Shown: positions 34,721-43,487, numbered from the stretch's first letter. The stretch: DNA of 64,000 nt from Virgibacillus_F flavescens (GCF_050574275.1 NZ_CP192260.1:2232001-2296000); one strand, 5' to 3'. Notes: a model not told the origin generated them from the sequence alone. Program-made: numbers and translations.

Positions 34721-36079
34721 TTGATTAAAAAACTGTTAATTGCTAACAGAGGAGAAATAGCTGTTCGTATTATTCGTGCATGTAAAGAAATGGATATACA
34801 AACAGTCGCTGTTTACTCTGAAGCTGACAAAGAATCGTTACACGTACAATTAGCAGATGAAGCATATTGTATAGGACCTACCGCAAGTAAAGACAGCTAT
34901 TTAAACTTTACTAATATTATAAGTTTAGCAACCTTAACGGAAGTCGATGCTATTCATCCTGGATATGGATTTTTAGCAGAAAACGCTGACTTCGCTGAGA
35001 TTTGCAAAGCCTGCAATATTATATTTGTAGGACCATCTGCACATTCCATTCAGAAAATGGGTATTAAAGATGTGGCGAGAGAAACGATGAATGCCGCTAA
35101 CGTACCGATTGTACCTGGATCAGATGGGATCATTGAAAATGAGGAAGAAGCTAGATCAGTAGCTAATGAAATTGGTTATCCTGTTATCATCAAAGCTACT
35201 GCTGGCGGTGGAGGAAAAGGTATTCGTGTTGCACGGAGCGAGGAAGAGTTAATTAAAGGTATTCGTGTTACACAAAAAGAAGCCGAAACAGCCTTCGGAA
35301 ACCCAGGTGTATATCTGGAGAAATATATTGAAGATTTTCGCCATGTAGAGATACAGATAATGGCAGATCAACACGGAAATGTAGTTCATCTTGGAGAGCG
35401 TGACTGTACAATTCAACGCAGACTCCAAAAGCTAGTTGAAGAATCTCCTTCACCGGCTTTAACTGAAGAAATACGCAAAAAAATGGGAGATGCATCTGTC
35501 AAAGCCGCAAAAGCTGTTGACTACGTTGGTGCAGGAACCATTGAATACATTTTCGACCGTGCAAGTAAATCCTTTTATTTCATGGAAATGAACACACGCA
35601 TACAGGTAGAACATCCAGTTACTGAAATGGTTACAGGAATTGATTTGATTAAAGAGCAAATTAAAGTAGCGAACAACGAGAAATTATCATTTAGCCAAGA
35701 AGATATCAAATTCGAAGGCTGGGCAATTGAATGTCGCATAAATGCTGAGAATCCGTTCAAAAACTTTATGCCTTCACCAGGTAAAATTGAAATGTATTTA
35801 CCACCAGGTGGTTTTGGTGTAAGAGTTGATTCGGCAGCTTATCCAGGATACTCGATTCCTCCTTTTTATGATTCGATGATTGCAAAATTAATTACATTCG
35901 GACCGACGCGGGCGGATGCGGTTAATGCAATGAAACGCGCATTGGACGAATTTGTTGTAGAGGGAGTACATACAACAATTCCGTTCCACCGTTTAATCAT
36001 GGAACATGAAGTGTTTGAAAAAGGAGATTTCAATACGAAGTTTTTGGAAGAAAATCCTATTCTTGAAAAAGTTAAATAA
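34721..36079 (+). CDS. accC: Biotin carboxylase of acetyl-CoA carboxylase
   Basis: 452 residues of the ATP-grasp biotin carboxylase family: IKKLLIANRGEIAVRII at the N-terminus, the glycine-rich ATP loop AGGGGKGIRVA, and the EMNTRIQVEHPVTE active-site segment. TTG 34721 is the likely start: AAGGGG lies nine bases before it and the family begins MIKKLLIANRGE; the in-frame ATG 34712 sits directly on the ribosome site. It follows accB by 13 bases. Confidence 0.96.
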   Translation: MIKKLLIANRGEIAVRIIRACKEMDIQTVAVYSEADKESLHVQLADEAYCIGPTASKDSYLNFTNIISLATLTEVDAIHPGYGFLAENADFAEICKACNIIFVGPSAHSIQKMGIKDVARETMNAANVPIVPGSDGIIENEEEARSVANEIGYPVIIKATAGGGGKGIRVARSEEELIKGIRVTQKEAETAFGNPGVYLEKYIEDFRHVEIQIMADQHGNVVHLGERDCTIQRRLQKLVEESPSPALTEEIRKKMGDASVKAAKAVDYVGAGTIEYIFDRASKSFYFMEMNTRIQVEHPVTEMVTGIDLIKEQIKVANNEKLSFSQEDIKFEGWAIECRINAENPFKNFMPSPGKIEMYLPPGGFGVRVDSAAYPGYSIPPFYDSMIAKLITFGPTRADAVNAMKRALDEFVVEGVHTTIPFHRLIMEHEVFEKGDFNTKFLEENPILEKVK

Positions 36080-36091
36080 GGGAGTGTTACG

Positions 36092-36490
36092 ATGAGTGAA
36101 CAGCCTTTGTTAAATGTAAGTGAAGACGATAGTCTAGGTACTGTTGAAATAGCACCAGAAGTAATTGAGATTATAACCGGAATTTCTGCATCAGAAGTAA
36201 AAGGTATCTCCTCAATGCGTGGAAATTTTGCTTCAGGAGTGGTTGAACGATTTGGTAAAAAGTCTCACAGTAAGGGCGTGAAAGTTGATCTCACGGAATC
36301 TGGTATACTCATTGATCTTTATGTTGTATTAGATTTTGGTGTTTCCATCCCACAAGTGGCGCAAAAGCTTCAAACCAATATACGTCAAGCGTTAAAAAGT
36401 ATGACTGCACTTGAGATTGCTGAGATAAACGTTCATGTTGTTGGGATACAAATGGATAATAAAGAGAACACGGAAGTATCAAGTGAATAG
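36092..36490 (+). CDS. yqhY: Asp23/Gls24 family protein YqhY
   Basis: 132 residues of the Asp23/Gls24 family (VIEIITGISASEVKGISSMRG; VKVDLTESGILIDLYVVLDFG). In Bacillus it is always linked to accBC, and loss of YqhY in B. subtilis is reported to perturb acetyl-CoA carboxylase control; the mechanism is not settled. RBS GGGAGTG; 12 bases after accC. Confidence 0.93.
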   Translation: MSEQPLLNVSEDDSLGTVEIAPEVIEIITGISASEVKGISSMRGNFASGVVERFGKKSHSKGVKVDLTESGILIDLYVVLDFGVSIPQVAQKLQTNIRQALKSMTALEIAEINVHVVGIQMDNKENTEVSSE

Positions 36491-36494
36491 TTGA

Positions 36495-36530
36495 AAAAAG
36501 GTCAGGAGGAATTTCCTCTTGGCCTTTTTC
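36495..36530 (+). terminator. Terminator of accB-accC-yqhY
   Basis: AAAAAGGTCAGGAGGAA / TTTCCTCTTGGCCTTTTT imperfect stem, directly after the yqhY stop. Confidence 0.8.
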
Positions 36531-36680
36531 TTATGCTTAAGGGAAGTATAAAAGTTTAGTGCAAGTGACGAATTTTTCTAACAACTCAATTTCCGCTAAA
36601 TCTATTCCTAGAACTGCAAGTTACTCTTTCGTATTTGATGAAAACTGCGACTTAATTTTTGGTTTGCTTCCATAGCTGCC

Positions 36681-36861
36681 GTCCAGGATCGCTGAGGGCG
36701 GATGCTTTCCGCGGGCACGGCTTCAGTCTCCTTGCCCCGACAAGGGGTATGCCAACGTTGTCCGCAAAGGACGGCTTTAGTTGGCCTTCATCATTTAACC
36801 TGCGGGGCCGTCAGACTCGTGCTGTTCCCGCAGGAGTCACGGCCCTCCGCTCACCAGGACT
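36681..36861. repeat. GC-rich palindromic intergenic repeat, element 1
   Basis: About 180 bases, strikingly richer in GC than its surroundings. Imperfect outer arms GTCCAGG...GAGGGC and GCCCTC...CCAGGAC. It contains GCTTTCCGCGGGC near the left end and CCCGCAGGAGTC near the right. Both modules recur in reverse orientation in element 2 (36974-37097). This looks like the structured palindromic repeat family common between genes in Bacillaceae. Frames crossing it are not coding-like. Confidence 0.75.
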
Positions 36862-36973
36862 GGTAAAGCAGTCTATGTCTTTGTTGTTTCTGTAAACTAT
36901 TGCATTCTGAAAGAGATATAGCTATCGAGTGCGGATCGAATCATATAAATCCGTGACACTTATATCTTGTCTA

Positions 36974-37097
36974 GAGATTGGAGCGGATGGCAGTCGACTC
37001 CTGCGGGAGGACAGGCATAGGTGAGACCCCGGAGTGCGGTAGCACGAGGAGGCTCACCAGCCGCCCGCGGAAAGCGACTGCCATCAGCGGAAATCTC
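36974..37097. repeat. GC-rich palindromic intergenic repeat, element 2 (inverted relative to element 1)
   Basis: About 124 bases. Outer arms GAGATT...GGATGGCAGTCG and CGACTGCCATC...AATCTC pair. An inner GGTGAG / CTCACC stem carries GTAGCACGAGGAGG. It shares GACTCCTGCGGGA and the reverse complement of GCTTTCCGCGGGC with element 1. Likely transcribed as a large hairpin if read through; function unknown. Confidence 0.75.
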
Positions 37098-37319
37098 GTT
37101 GCTGTTACTTCGTGATCAATTTCCGGTGAGTAAACAAACAGAAGTTAATTCGCAGTATAGAGAAATTGTGTCAACTTAAACAATGGAGTGCGGCGTTATT
37201 CAACTAGTTCAGGGAGCTCCTATTCTTTTCAGGCAGCTGGTAGTTACATAAACAAAAGAAACTATAAAATTTTGATGTTTGACTGTCTTGAGCAAGCAGC
37301 TATTCCGCCTGTTGGATAT

Positions 37320-37365
37320 AAGACAATGTCTTAGTGATAAAAACCAGCACTAAGAAATTTGTCTT
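37320..37365 (+). repeat. Long inverted repeat upstream of nusB
   Basis: AAGACAATGTCTTAGTG and CACTAAGAAATTTGTCTT pair over about 17 bases with one or two mismatches and an 11-base loop. No T run follows, so it is not a simple terminator. The rest of 37098-37485 shows no gene or other signal that I can name. Confidence 0.6.
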
Positions 37366-37485
37366 AAACTTGCCTCAAACTAACCAGTGCTGTTGCGCAC
37401 TTCTTATCTGCGGCTGCTTTTCTATCTGGCATTTGAGGTGTTGTTCGTGTTATTATTTGTAGAGATGAGATTAAAGGAGTAATGA

Positions 37486-37869
37486 ATGATGAAACGGCAT
37501 GCAGCAAGGGAAAAAGCATTTCAAATACTATTTCAATTGGATTTAAATGAAACAGATACAGATGAAGCGTTAATGAACAGCACGGATGATGAAAAAATAG
37601 ATGCATTTTTAGCGAAGCTTGTCCACGGAGTGGTCGAGCAAAAGGAACAGGTTGATGAATTTATTACAAAGCATCTTGAGAATTGGACGATTCAGCGTAT
37701 TGCTTCCGTAGAAAAAACAATCCTTCGTTTAGCAGTATATGAAATCAAGTACCTAGAAGATATTCCAGTAAACGTTTCAATTAATGAAGCTGTGGAATTA
37801 GCAAATAAATACGGCGATGAAAAGTCAGGGAAATTTGTGAACGGGGTACTGTCTAAAATAATAGCCTGA
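37486..37869 (+). CDS. nusB: Transcription antitermination factor NusB
   Basis: 127 residues, all helical, with the NusB signature HAAREKAFQILFQLD and the C-terminal PVNVSINEAVELANKYG...FVNGVLSKI. NusB with NusE (S10) binds boxA RNA in rRNA operons. Consecutive ATGs at 37486 and 37489 follow AAAGGAG; either may be used. It leads the nusB-folD-xseA-xseB-ispA cluster. Confidence 0.95.
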   Translation: MMKRHAAREKAFQILFQLDLNETDTDEALMNSTDDEKIDAFLAKLVHGVVEQKEQVDEFITKHLENWTIQRIASVEKTILRLAVYEIKYLEDIPVNVSINEAVELANKYGDEKSGKFVNGVLSKIIA

Positions 37870-37885
37870 GAGGGGAATGTTTTTA

Positions 37886-38740
37886 ATGTCTGCTGAGATA
37901 ATTAACGGAAAAGTATTAGCACAGCAATTAAAAGACAAGATGAAAGAAGAAGTGGATTTACTAAAAGATAAAGGATTAACACCACACTTAACGGTAGTAT
38001 TAGTTGGAAATAATCCTGCCTCCAGGTCATATGTAAATGGGAAAAAGAAAGCAAGCGCTGCAACTGGCATATCTTCGGAAATAATTGAGTTACCTGAAAC
38101 TACCAGCGAAGAAAGTTTGCTTGATACGATTACAGAGCTAAACAATAATCCTGAGGTCCATGGGATATTAGTTCAATTACCATTACCAAATCATATTGCG
38201 CAACAAAAAGTAATTGAACATATTGATCCAAGTAAAGATGTTGACGGTTTTCATCCTGTAAATATTGGACGAATGATGACTGGAAAAAACACATTCCTTC
38301 CATGCACACCTTTTGGAATCGTTACAATGCTTAAATCAAAAAACATCCCGATCGAAGGTCAACACGTTGTAGTTCTAGGTAGAAGTAATATTGTTGGTAA
38401 ACCAGTAGGACAATTACTGCTGAATGAAAACGCTACGGTTACATATTGTCATTCTAAAACAAAGGATCTAAAGGCATTTACGAAAATGGCAGATATTTTG
38501 ATAGTTGCAGTGGGCAAGCCCAATGTTATCGGGGCTGAATACATCAAACCAGGCGCAGCTGTTATTGATGTGGGCATAAATCGTCTGGAAAATGGTTCGC
38601 TGACAGGTGACGTTAATTTTGATGATGTTAAAGAAATTGCAGCATATATAACACCAGTTCCAAAAGGAGTAGGTCCTATGACAATCACGATGCTGCTTCA
38701 AAATACGATTAAAGCTGCAAAAGGATTGAAGTTGCAGTGA
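37886..38740 (+). CDS. folD: Methylenetetrahydrofolate dehydrogenase/cyclohydrolase
   Basis: 284 residues, bifunctional enzyme of one-carbon metabolism. Signature segments are SRSYVNGKKKA with the catalytic lysine, VDGFHPVNIG, LGRSNIVGKPVG for NADP, and PVPKGVGPMT. ATG 37886 gives the family N-terminus MSAEIINGK; the in-frame ATG 37877 has no spacing from the AGGGGA site. It overlaps xseA by four bases. Confidence 0.95.
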   Translation: MSAEIINGKVLAQQLKDKMKEEVDLLKDKGLTPHLTVVLVGNNPASRSYVNGKKKASAATGISSEIIELPETTSEESLLDTITELNNNPEVHGILVQLPLPNHIAQQKVIEHIDPSKDVDGFHPVNIGRMMTGKNTFLPCTPFGIVTMLKSKNIPIEGQHVVVLGRSNIVGKPVGQLLLNENATVTYCHSKTKDLKAFTKMADILIVAVGKPNVIGAEYIKPGAAVIDVGINRLENGSLTGDVNFDDVKEIAAYITPVPKGVGPMTITMLLQNTIKAAKGLKLQ

Positions 38741-40089
38741 CTGAACAATACCTGACTGTAACAGCGCTGACTAAATATATTAAGCGAAAATTTGATACAG
38801 ATCCACATCTGAATCAAGTGTTCGTGAGAGGCGAAATTTCTAATTTTAAACTTCATAGTCGTGGTCATATGTATTTAACTGTAAAAGATGATCAAACAAG
38901 AATACAGGCTGTAATGTTCGCAGGGAATAACCGTTCACTTAAATTTACTCCCGAAAACGGAATGAAGGTAGTAATTAGTGGCAGTATCGGAGTTTTTGAG
39001 CCATATGGTCAGTATCAGTTATATATAAACAGAATGGACCCTGATGGAATTGGTGCGCTTTATCTTGCATTTGAACAGTTAAAAGAAAAGTTAGCGTTAC
39101 AGGGTTATTTTGATGAACGTCATAAGAAGAAAACGCCACTTTACCCTAAACATATTGCAGTTATTACATCTCCTACGGGAGCAGCGGTACGTGATGTAAT
39201 CACTACGATTAAACGCAGATATCCTATTGTCGAATTAACAGTCATTCCAGTTCTGGTGCAAGGGGTAAACGCTGCGGATTCCATTGTTGAAGGTATAAAA
39301 CGAGCTAATGAAAATCCTCAAATTGATGTGATAATTGTTGGCAGAGGTGGCGGATCGATTGAAGAATTATGGAGTTTTAACGAGGAGAAGGTAGCCATGG
39401 CTATTTTTGAATCGAATGTTCCAATTATTTCTGCAGTTGGTCATGAAACTGATACAACAATAAGTGATTTTGTTGCTGATTTACGTGCTCCGACGCCCAC
39501 AAGCGCAGCGGAACTAGCCGTGCCTTCTCAGCTTGAATTAAAAGAGAAAATCGCGCATTATAATCAAAACCTTTCACGTACGATGGCTAACATTGTGCAA
39601 TCTTCTTCTCGACAGCTAAAGGGATTAAATCAATCTTATGCGTTTCGTTATCCGGGACAACTAATAAACCAAAAGGAACAAGAATTAGACAAACTGGTGG
39701 AGCGATTGAATAAATCAATTCAATTTGTCCATAGCAAAAAAAGTGAGGCCTTACACAATACAAAGAAAAGATTAGCTAGTCAGCATCCAAAAAGACAGAT
39801 TCAAACGATGTATTTGCACCTTTCGCAGCTTCATAAACAAATGCAGACGCACATGTCTCAAATTACAGAACAAAAAACATTGCAAACTGTAAATATAATG
39901 GATAAATTATCCTTGTTAAATCCACTGGAAGTTATGCGACGAGGGTATGCTATTCCCTACGATCAAAAAGGGAATATTATTAAATCAGGAAAACAAACGA
40001 ACCGTAATGATATAATTCACTTGAAATTGTTGAACGAAATATTGTCATGCAGAGTTGAAGAGATAAAGGAGGAAAAGATAGATGAGTGA
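38737..40089 (+). CDS. xseA: Exodeoxyribonuclease VII large subunit
   Basis: 450 residues with an N-terminal OB fold (VFVRGEISNFKLHSRGHMYLTV), the catalytic domain (ITSPTGAAVRDVI; IIVGRGGGSIEELWSFNEE; SAVGHETDTTISDFVADLRAPTPTSAA, split here from one stretch), and a coiled-coil C-terminal region. It starts at GTG 38737, overlapping folD. It degrades single-stranded DNA with XseB. Confidence 0.94.
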   Translation: MTEQYLTVTALTKYIKRKFDTDPHLNQVFVRGEISNFKLHSRGHMYLTVKDDQTRIQAVMFAGNNRSLKFTPENGMKVVISGSIGVFEPYGQYQLYINRMDPDGIGALYLAFEQLKEKLALQGYFDERHKKKTPLYPKHIAVITSPTGAAVRDVITTIKRRYPIVELTVIPVLVQGVNAADSIVEGIKRANENPQIDVIIVGRGGGSIEELWSFNEEKVAMAIFESNVPIISAVGHETDTTISDFVADLRAPTPTSAAELAVPSQLELKEKIAHYNQNLSRTMANIVQSSSRQLKGLNQSYAFRYPGQLINQKEQELDKLVERLNKSIQFVHSKKSEALHNTKKRLASQHPKRQIQTMYLHLSQLHKQMQTHMSQITEQKTLQTVNIMDKLSLLNPLEVMRRGYAIPYDQKGNIIKSGKQTNRNDIIHLKLLNEILSCRVEEIKEEKIDE

Positions 40090-40312
40090 AAATGAACTTT
40101 CTTTTGAAGAAGCAATGTTAGAACTTGAAAAGATTGTAGAGCAATTAGAAGAGGGTGACGTTCCTTTAGAAAAAGCAATTAATTTTTATCAAGAGGGAAT
40201 GAAACTTTCAAAGGTTTGTAATGATAAGTTATCACGTGTTCAGGAAAAAATGACGAACATCATGAATGAACAAGGAGAATTAAAACCTTTTGACATACAG
40301 GAGGAAGAATAA
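40082..40312 (+). CDS. xseB: Exodeoxyribonuclease VII small subunit
   Basis: 76 residues, with the family core SFEEAMLELEKIVEQLEEG and LEKAINFYQEGMKL. It overlaps xseA by eight bases behind AAGGAGG. It forms a complex with XseA. Confidence 0.95.
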   Translation: MSENELSFEEAMLELEKIVEQLEEGDVPLEKAINFYQEGMKLSKVCNDKLSRVQEKMTNIMNEQGELKPFDIQEEE

Positions 40313-40314
40313 CT

Positions 40315-41199
40315 GTGCAGGGAATATTAACTTCATTTATAGAAGAAAATAAACGATTTATACAAGAGGAATTATCAAAGGTCCTGAATCAGCTGGATAT
40401 CCCAGACAACTTAAAAAAATCAATGCTATATTCAATTGAAGCTGGTGGAAAAAAACTAAGACCGATACTATTAATTGCAAGTTTTGAAGCGTACGGGAAC
40501 GATAAAAGGAATATAATTGCTCCTGCAATTGCGTTAGAAATGATTCATACCTATTCACTAATTCATGATGATTTACCTGCAATGGACAATGATGATATGA
40601 GAAGGGGAAAGCCAACTAATCATATTGTGTTTAATGAAGCAACAGCCATTTTAGCTGGTGATGCACTTTTAACTTACAGTTTTGAATTACTCGCGTCTGA
40701 TAACCAATTAACGGAAAAACAAAAAGTATACCTCATTACAGAGTTGTCCAAGGCAAGTGGACCAAAAGGTATGGTAGCTGGTCAATTATTAGATATGGAA
40801 GCGGAAAATATAGAGATTTCTATCGAAGAACTAGAAAAGATTCATACATTAAAAACGGGTGAATTAATAAAATTTGCCATCAAATCTGGTGCGTATGTTG
40901 GGAATGCAACAGAAGAACAATTGAAACACTTAGACGTTTTCGCGTATTATCTAGGTCTAATCTTCCAAGTGCAGGATGACATTTTAGACGTTTCAGGTGA
41001 CCAGGAGCTAATAGGTAAACCGGTAGGCAGTGACGAAGATAATAACAAAAGCACGTATCCAAAGTTATTAGGTAATGAAGGTGCAGTGGAAAAGAAAGAA
41101 AACTATGTGCAATTAGCTAAAAGCGCGCTATATAAAGCTAATGCAGAAGATTCATTTTTAATGAAGCTAACTGACTTTTTCAGTACCCGAAACCACTAA
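40315..41199 (+). CDS. ispA: Farnesyl diphosphate synthase (short-chain prenyltransferase)
   Basis: 294 residues with both aspartate-rich motifs: first DDLPAMDNDDMRRGKPTNH (about residues 83-101) and second QVQDDILD (about 220). It condenses isopentenyl diphosphate with allylic diphosphates to give farnesyl diphosphate. Starts at GTG 40315, two bases after xseB, behind AGGAGGAAGAA. In B. subtilis dxs follows directly; here a repeat, OLE RNA and oapA follow instead. Confidence 0.94.
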   Translation: MQGILTSFIEENKRFIQEELSKVLNQLDIPDNLKKSMLYSIEAGGKKLRPILLIASFEAYGNDKRNIIAPAIALEMIHTYSLIHDDLPAMDNDDMRRGKPTNHIVFNEATAILAGDALLTYSFELLASDNQLTEKQKVYLITELSKASGPKGMVAGQLLDMEAENIEISIEELEKIHTLKTGELIKFAIKSGAYVGNATEEQLKHLDVFAYYLGLIFQVQDDILDVSGDQELIGKPVGSDEDNNKSTYPKLLGNEGAVEKKENYVQLAKSALYKANAEDSFLMKLTDFFSTRNH

Positions 41200-41220
41200 A
41201 TAAAAGGTGCGTTTTTTTAA

Positions 41221-41312
41221 GCAGGTAAGAAAGTATAAATCCGTTCTTATTGCATATGTGTAGTTTAAGGCTTTCGCCATTAAAGCTTGGCGACTAGCCA
41301 AGTTTTCTAATC
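41221..41312. repeat. Dispersed ~90-bp repeat, copy B
   Basis: GCAGGTAAGAAAGTATAAAT, GTTCTTATTGC, AGGCTTTCGCC and a closing hairpin CTTGGC-GACTA-GCCAAG-TTTT. Aligns end to end with 24852-24942. The final hairpin with its T run could act as the terminator of the nusB-ispA group. Confidence 0.72.
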
Positions 41313-41359
41313 GATTAAAGTGTATGAAACACACACAATTGTAGAAAGTCAGCATAAAA

Positions 41360-41370
41360 TATGATACAAT
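41360..41370 (+). promoter_or_regulatory. Possible -10 region for OLE RNA
   Basis: TATGATACAAT contains two overlapping -10-like hexamers (TATGAT, TACAAT). TTGTAG at 41339-41344 is the only -35-like element, at a poor distance. Weak evidence. Confidence 0.35.
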
Positions 41371-41384
41371 ATAAACATATAAGG

Positions 41385-41960
41385 AATGGTGCAGTATTCT
41401 AGTCAGTCTTCCGTTTCTGAAGGCGGGCCTAAAAATCCGCCAAAGGGCACATCGATGAAGTTCCTTGTGTTGGCTTGAGGCGCCCAGCCTTGGGTCAGTG
41501 CTGGGAGTTAAGGTTATAGGGCGATCCACAAAGGCATGTGGGCGTTGACCCTATTTCCGCGGAGGCCCATATCTGTGGTGGTAACTAAGCCTAGGGACCA
41601 CTATGGAATGGGGTATGAACCTGCATAGTAGGAGAGGGTTGACCTGCTTGTAGCGTAGCCTGCCTTGAGTGGTGTATGAGGGGATTGGGGTAAAGATTTC
41701 AAACTGGCGGCCACTAGTTTGTTATTGTCATTTCCATGAAATCTACACTGCAAAAGAGGCTAGGGAACGTCAAAAAGACTGCTGAGGAAATCTCCTAGAC
41801 TGTTCATTGACATTTGAAAGGGATTATAGTGTGGACTAAGTGGTAATCCAGTCTAGCTTTTGGCGACGAAGCTAAGATAAGTTTAAAGGGGAACCGCCTC
41901 TATGGCAACATGAGGTACTTATCTGGGAAAACCTACTGGACCTAAGCCGCAGTTTTTACC
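41385..41960 (+). ncRNA. OLE RNA (Ornate Large Extremophilic RNA)
   Basis: A gene-free stretch of almost 600 bases whose composition and dense short self-complementary segments are unlike coding DNA. Examples are GGCGGGCC...TCCGCC, GGGAGTTAAGG, GGTGGTAACTAAGCC, GGGACCACTATGG, and GGGGAACCGCC. It lies between ispA and a gene for an OapA-like membrane protein, which is the diagnostic OLE location in extremophilic Firmicutes. OLE RNA is about 600 nt and forms a membrane-associated complex with OapA and partners that is important under ethanol, cold and magnesium stress in B. halodurans. Ends are approximate. Sequence identity is from memory, not from a search. Confidence 0.9.
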
Positions 41961-42005
41961 TTTTAAATGACCATTCCTATCTTACATAAAAGTTTGAGGT
42001 ATAAA

Positions 42006-42614
42006 ATGAAATCACAAAAATCACAAATAAAACGATCTATAAAATTTAGTCTAACGATTGCCGTTATCACTTTTGTGTTAGCGGCTATTTTTACAATTAT
42101 TTCGTCCTCTTTATTGAGCGGAGTAATTTGGATAGTTGGTATATTTATTGTCCTCATCATTGTTGCGATAGGAGTCATATTTGATATGCTTGGAATAGCT
42201 TCAACTGCAGCAAACGAACAGCCCTTTCATGCTATGGCAGCAGAAAAGGTTCCTGGCGCAAAAGAAGCAGTTATTATCATTCGAAATGCAGACAAGTTTG
42301 CTAGCTTTTGTAATGATGTAATTGGTGACATTTCGGGAATTGTAAGTGGTACAGCAACAGCAATTGTGGTACTGCAAATTGTTGCTATTTTAGGTCAAAA
42401 CGATGGATCGACCACACAAATTGTCCTTTCTGTTGTATTAACCAGTATCGTAGCTGCAATTACCGTTGGAGGAAAAGCAATGGGTAAATATTTTGGGATC
42501 CATTCTTCTACGAGGATTATTTTTTTTGCTGGCCGAATGATATCACTAATTGAAAGAAACCTAAAGATCAGTGTACTTCCAAAGAAAAACAAAAAGGATA
42601 GTAAAATCAAATAA
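42006..42614 (+). CDS. oapA: OLE-associated membrane protein OapA
   Basis: 202 residues: a basic N-terminus (KSQKSQIKRS), then two closely spaced membrane helices (ITFVLAAIFTIISSSLL; VIWIVGIFIVLIIVAIGVIF), the FDMLGIASTAANEQPFHAMA segment, two further helices and a basic tail. This matches OapA, which binds OLE RNA at the membrane. ATG 42006 is chosen because TTTGAGGT lies six bases upstream; the frame is open to 41967 without an RBS. It begins about 45 bases after the RNA. Confidence 0.9.
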   Translation: MKSQKSQIKRSIKFSLTIAVITFVLAAIFTIISSSLLSGVIWIVGIFIVLIIVAIGVIFDMLGIASTAANEQPFHAMAAEKVPGAKEAVIIIRNADKFASFCNDVIGDISGIVSGTATAIVVLQIVAILGQNDGSTTQIVLSVVLTSIVAAITVGGKAMGKYFGIHSSTRIIFFAGRMISLIERNLKISVLPKKNKKDSKIK

Positions 42615-42636
42615 AATAGTAAAGGATTCAATAATT

Positions 42637-43464
42637 ATGGTGAAAAAACGTTTGGATATTCTGCTAGTTGAACGTAACCTGATTGAAACGCGTGAAAAAG
42701 CAAAAAGAACCATTATGGCTGGTTTAGTTTTTTCCGATCAAATTCGGATGGACAAACCTGGAGTTAAAGTGGATGAGGATATTCCTCTGACTGTTAAAGG
42801 TAAATTAATTCCCTATGTTGGTAGAGGCGGATTAAAGCTTGAGAAGGCGTTACATGCGTTTAATATCGAAATAAACCACAGGATTATGATGGATGTTGGT
42901 TCGTCAACTGGAGGATTTACCGATTGTGCACTTCAAAATGGTGCATCTAAGTGCTATGCAATAGACGTTGGTTATAACCAGTTGGACTGGAAGCTGAGAA
43001 ATGACGACCGTGTTATTGTGATGGAACGCACTAACTTCAGATATGTTACCCCCGATATGATTCAACATGGAACCCCCAGTATAGCTAGTATCGATGTATC
43101 ATTTATTTCATTAAAATTAATACTACCTGTTTTAAAGCAATTATTAGACAAAAACAGTGATGTTGTTGCTCTAATTAAGCCGCAGTTTGAAGCTGGTAGA
43201 GAACAGGTTGGAAAAAAAGGTATTGTTCGCGAAAAAAATATACATTTTCAAGTATTGGATAAGATAATTCGTTTCGCAATGGAAGAAGGATACGAATTAT
43301 ACGATCTGACATTTTCCCCAATTACAGGTGGAGATGGGAATATAGAATTTCTAGTTCATTTAGGGTGGGAAAATGTGATGAAGGGCGTCGATCTTAGTTC
43401 TTTCATGTTAAGTACAGTTGTAGATGAGGCGCATGCGAACTTTAAAGCGCAAAATAGTCATTAA
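42637..43464 (+). CDS. yqxC: TlyA-family rRNA 2'-O-methyltransferase / YqxC
   Basis: 275 residues: an N-terminal S4-type RNA-binding domain (RLDILLVERNLIETREKAKR) and a FtsJ-like SAM methyltransferase domain (MMDVGSSTGGFTDCALQNGA; IKPQFEAGRE). The family methylates rRNA ribose in other bacteria. I chose ATG 42637 behind AAAGGATT; the frame overlaps oapA further upstream. It leads tlyA-argR-recN as in B. subtilis, without dxs. Confidence 0.92.
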   Translation: MVKKRLDILLVERNLIETREKAKRTIMAGLVFSDQIRMDKPGVKVDEDIPLTVKGKLIPYVGRGGLKLEKALHAFNIEINHRIMMDVGSSTGGFTDCALQNGASKCYAIDVGYNQLDWKLRNDDRVIVMERTNFRYVTPDMIQHGTPSIASIDVSFISLKLILPVLKQLLDKNSDVVALIKPQFEAGREQVGKKGIVREKNIHFQVLDKIIRFAMEEGYELYDLTFSPITGGDGNIEFLVHLGWENVMKGVDLSSFMLSTVVDEAHANFKAQNSH

Positions 43465-43487
43465 AGTAGCAGCCTTGGAGGATTAAA

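Noticed and set aside
36659..36895. Open frame of 78 codons on the plus strand across GC-rich element 1
   Set aside because: Lies entirely within the palindromic repeat, has no convincing ribosome site, and its composition (Arg, Pro, Gly rich) reflects the repeat rather than a protein.
41167..41529. Minus-strand open frame of 120 codons over the ispA end, repeat copy B and the OLE start
   Set aside because: Overlaps three better-supported features and has no ribosome site or recognisable protein features.
41385..41960. Group II intron or degenerate IS element
   Set aside because: No reverse transcriptase or transposase remnants and no domain V-like end; location next to oapA explains the structure as OLE RNA.
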